Shown here one piece after another: positions 54,846 through 55,544 of a stretch of DNA of 55,544 bases. Source of the DNA: Clostridiales bacterium (GTDB lineage: Bacteria > Bacillota > Clostridia > Lachnospirales > Lachnospiraceae). The position numbers and the translations under genes were made by a program. Position 1 is the first letter of the stretch, and every line of letters starts with the position of its first letter. The notes below the pieces were generated by a model. That model worked only from the letters and a program-made list of their open reading frames with translations. It ran no database searches and was not told where the DNA came from. The stretch spans positions 1 to 55,544 of the forward strand of contig JAJQIK010000041.1 of the NCBI GenBank assembly GCA_021199255.1. The letters are read 5' to 3'.

Positions 54846-54928
54846 CCGGAGCGTATGCGACGGGGCGACGCAAATGTCAGATTTGCGTCTGCCATCAATC
54901 AAATTTGTGACACTCCGGCACAATATTT
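54846..54928. repeat. Pseudoknot-forming element, copy 1
   Basis: Plus-strand order: arm A CCGGAG (54846-54851), joint with GCGACGGGGC, hairpin C GACGCAAAT/ATTTGCGTC (54867-54889, 5-base loop), the box CGTCTGCCATCA (54886-54897), arm B AAATTTGTG (54901-54909), arm A' CTCCGG (54913-54918), arm B' CACAATATTT (54919-54928). A pairs with A' and B with B', which cross, so the whole forms a pseudoknot. The active strand is unknown. On the minus strand the box reads TGATGGCAGACG. Confidence 0.65.
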
Positions 54929-54931
54929 GTA

Positions 54932-54950
54932 AATCCTCTTTCAGAGGATT
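54932..54950. repeat. Perfect hairpin between the two pseudoknot elements
   Basis: AATCCTCT (54932-54939) and AGAGGATT (54943-54950) form 8 perfect pairs around TTC. It abuts the next hairpin directly. Confidence 0.75.
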
Positions 54951-54984
54951 GTGAAAAATCAGTGCATCAGCATGATTTTTTCAC
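54951..54984. repeat. Second hairpin between the pseudoknot elements
   Basis: GTGAAAAATCA (54951-54961) and TGATTTTTTCAC (54973-54984) form 11 pairs with one bulged T around an 11-base loop. Confidence 0.72.
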
Positions 54985-54995
54985 ACTAATCTCCA

Positions 54996-55094
54996 TTTCT
55001 GAGCAACTTGTTGCGAAGCGGCGGCGAGAAATCCGCGAAGGCGGTTTCTCGTCTGCCATCAGGGCTATTTGCTTTCGCTCAGAAACAAATAGCC
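54996..55094. repeat. Pseudoknot-forming element, copy 2
   Basis: Same order as copy 1: arm A TTTCTGAGC (54996-55004), joint with GCGAAGCGGCGG, hairpin C CGAGAAA-T-CCGC/GCGG-TTTCTCG (55025-55051, 4-base loop), the box CGTCTGCCATCA (55050-55061), arm B GGCTATTTG (55063-55071), arm A' GCTCAGAAA (55077-55085), arm B' CAAATAGCC (55086-55094). All arms differ in sequence from copy 1, yet the crossing pairs A-A' and B-B' are each perfect over 9 bases. Confidence 0.68.
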
Positions 55095-55107
55095 AAATCC
55101 ACTTCTT

Positions 55108-55177
55108 CCATATTATATTATTATATATATGCCCATGAATCATGCTTACATGAATCAACGGGCATATAATGATATGG
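55108..55177. repeat. Long imperfect hairpin next to copy 2
   Basis: CCATAT...TATGCCC-ATGA-A-TCATG, a 4-base loop, and CATGA-A-TCAAC-GGGCATA...ATATGG pair imperfectly over about 70 bases. It may act as a factor-independent stop for the gene to the right, though no T run follows. Confidence 0.55.
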
Positions 55178-55266
55178 GCTGAAGCCTGTACCTTGTGGGT
55201 ATCTTCCTTATGGCCATATCTTTCATTGAAACTCTTAACCAAGTCAGCGCGCCGGCCTACGCCTCA

Positions 55267-55544
55267 CTAATTCTGCTGCCTTACGTCATGCAGTTCCTCA
55301 CAGATCCGGCGGATATTCTCCAAGGGCTCTTCCAGTTCTTCCGCAATAGCCGCCACGTCCTTACCCTTCTCAAGCTTCCTGCGCACCTGTTCTTGCAGCT
55401 TCTGCTGCTGTCCGGCGGCTATACCTTCCTGTTTTCCGATTTCTATGCCCTCCTGTTTTCCGGCCTCTATTCCTTCCCTTCTTCCCGCTTCTATCCCTTC
55501 CTGTCTCCCGATTTCCCTTTCGTCCTGGCGGATCACCTTCATTA
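55267..55544 (-). CDS. C-terminal end of an Rpn-family nuclease/transposase-like protein (partial)
   Basis: Only the last 91 or so codons are in the window; the frame is open to the right edge. The visible part is the tail usual for Rpn/PD-(D/E)XK recombination-promoting proteins: 8-residue repeats of the form G(R/K)(Q/R)EGIEA (GRQEGIEA, GRREGIEA, GKQEGIEI, GKQEGIAA). A helical end follows (QEQVRRKLEKGKDVAAIAEELEEPLENIRRICEEL). The nuclease domain would lie beyond 55544, so the family call rests on the tail alone. Such genes are frequent and repeated in Lachnospiraceae. Confidence 0.6.
   Translation of the reverse strand, partial: MKVIRQDEREIGRQEGIEAGRREGIEAGKQEGIEIGKQEGIAAGQQQKLQEQVRRKLEKGKDVAAIAEELEEPLENIRRICEELHDVRQQN

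Noticed and set aside
54886-55061. The repeated CGTCTGCCATCA box as a CRISPR repeat
   Set aside because: Only two copies of 12 bases with large, structured, unequal intervals, and no cas genes in the window.
54967-55242. 91-codon open frame on the minus strand
   Set aside because: It covers pseudoknot copy 2 and two hairpins, has no family resemblance, and its composition follows the folded repeats. I treat it as non-coding.

Overview
The window looks like a chromosomal segment from a spore-forming anaerobe of the Lachnospiraceae (Clostridia). This is inferred from the gene content: a yqfC-yqfD-phoH-[7TM HD]-ybeY block, a SpoVB-type flippase, the NfnAB flavin-bifurcating transhydrogenase pair, formate-tetrahydrofolate ligase with FolD, a Re-type citrate synthase with NADP-isocitrate dehydrogenase, Rex, TepA, and very large BspA-type leucine-rich-repeat surface proteins. 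Nearly every gene lies on the minus strand, so transcription runs from high to low coordinates. The only clear plus-strand gene is an ABC-F ATPase at 39.3-41.2 kb.

Layout from left to right. A chemoreceptor is cut by, or damaged near, the left edge (1-1.5 kb). A proline operon follows, with fthC and a DUF896 gene set between proB and proA (1.6-4.6 kb). Next come two unrelated flavoproteins (4.7-7.5 kb), a small membrane-anchored unknown and a SpoVB-like flippase (7.6-10.0 kb). The ybeY-[degenerate PgpH]-phoH-yqfD-yqfC block covers 10.0-14.3 kb, followed by pyrimidine-nucleoside phosphorylase and rlmH. Two membrane proteins of unknown role come next, one with a zinc ribbon and one with MORN repeats (16.2-18.1 kb). 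The nfnA-nfnB pair has its own strong promoter (18.3-20.7 kb). The ftsK-fhs-folD-[zinc ribbon/TPR/chitobiase-C-terminal-domain protein] run covers 20.7-27.5 kb. Then come tepA and a polytopic membrane protein, metY with a CFI-box protein, yebC, a CNNM/CorC-type transporter, an antitoxin-less mazF, alr, nnr, a coiled-coil protein and rex (27.6-39.1 kb).

The metabolic centre is at 41.2-44.7 kb: Re-citrate synthase, a GntR regulator and isocitrate dehydrogenase form an operon. A perfect ATTGTATACAAT palindrome covers its -10 box, which suggests direct control by the GntR protein. With nfnAB and fhs-folD this gives a set for making 2-oxoglutarate, NADPH and one-carbon units in an anaerobe. proBA and NADPH supply proline synthesis from the glutamate this yields.

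The right end is the cell-surface and accessory part. It has a subtilisin-like protease without a visible signal peptide, and two overlapping genes for giant leucine-rich-repeat wall proteins that share a (S/T)P(D/Q)TGD...IHPKWFL tail. About 1.2 kb of gene-free DNA then precedes the 3' end of an Rpn-type nuclease/transposase gene. That gene-free DNA holds the most unusual feature seen: two elements, at 54846-54928 and 54996-55094, that differ in almost all stem sequence but fold into the same pseudoknot-plus-hairpin plan around an invariant CGTCTGCCATCA. They are separated and flanked by further perfect or near-perfect hairpins. I read this as a candidate undescribed structured RNA or mobile repeat family.
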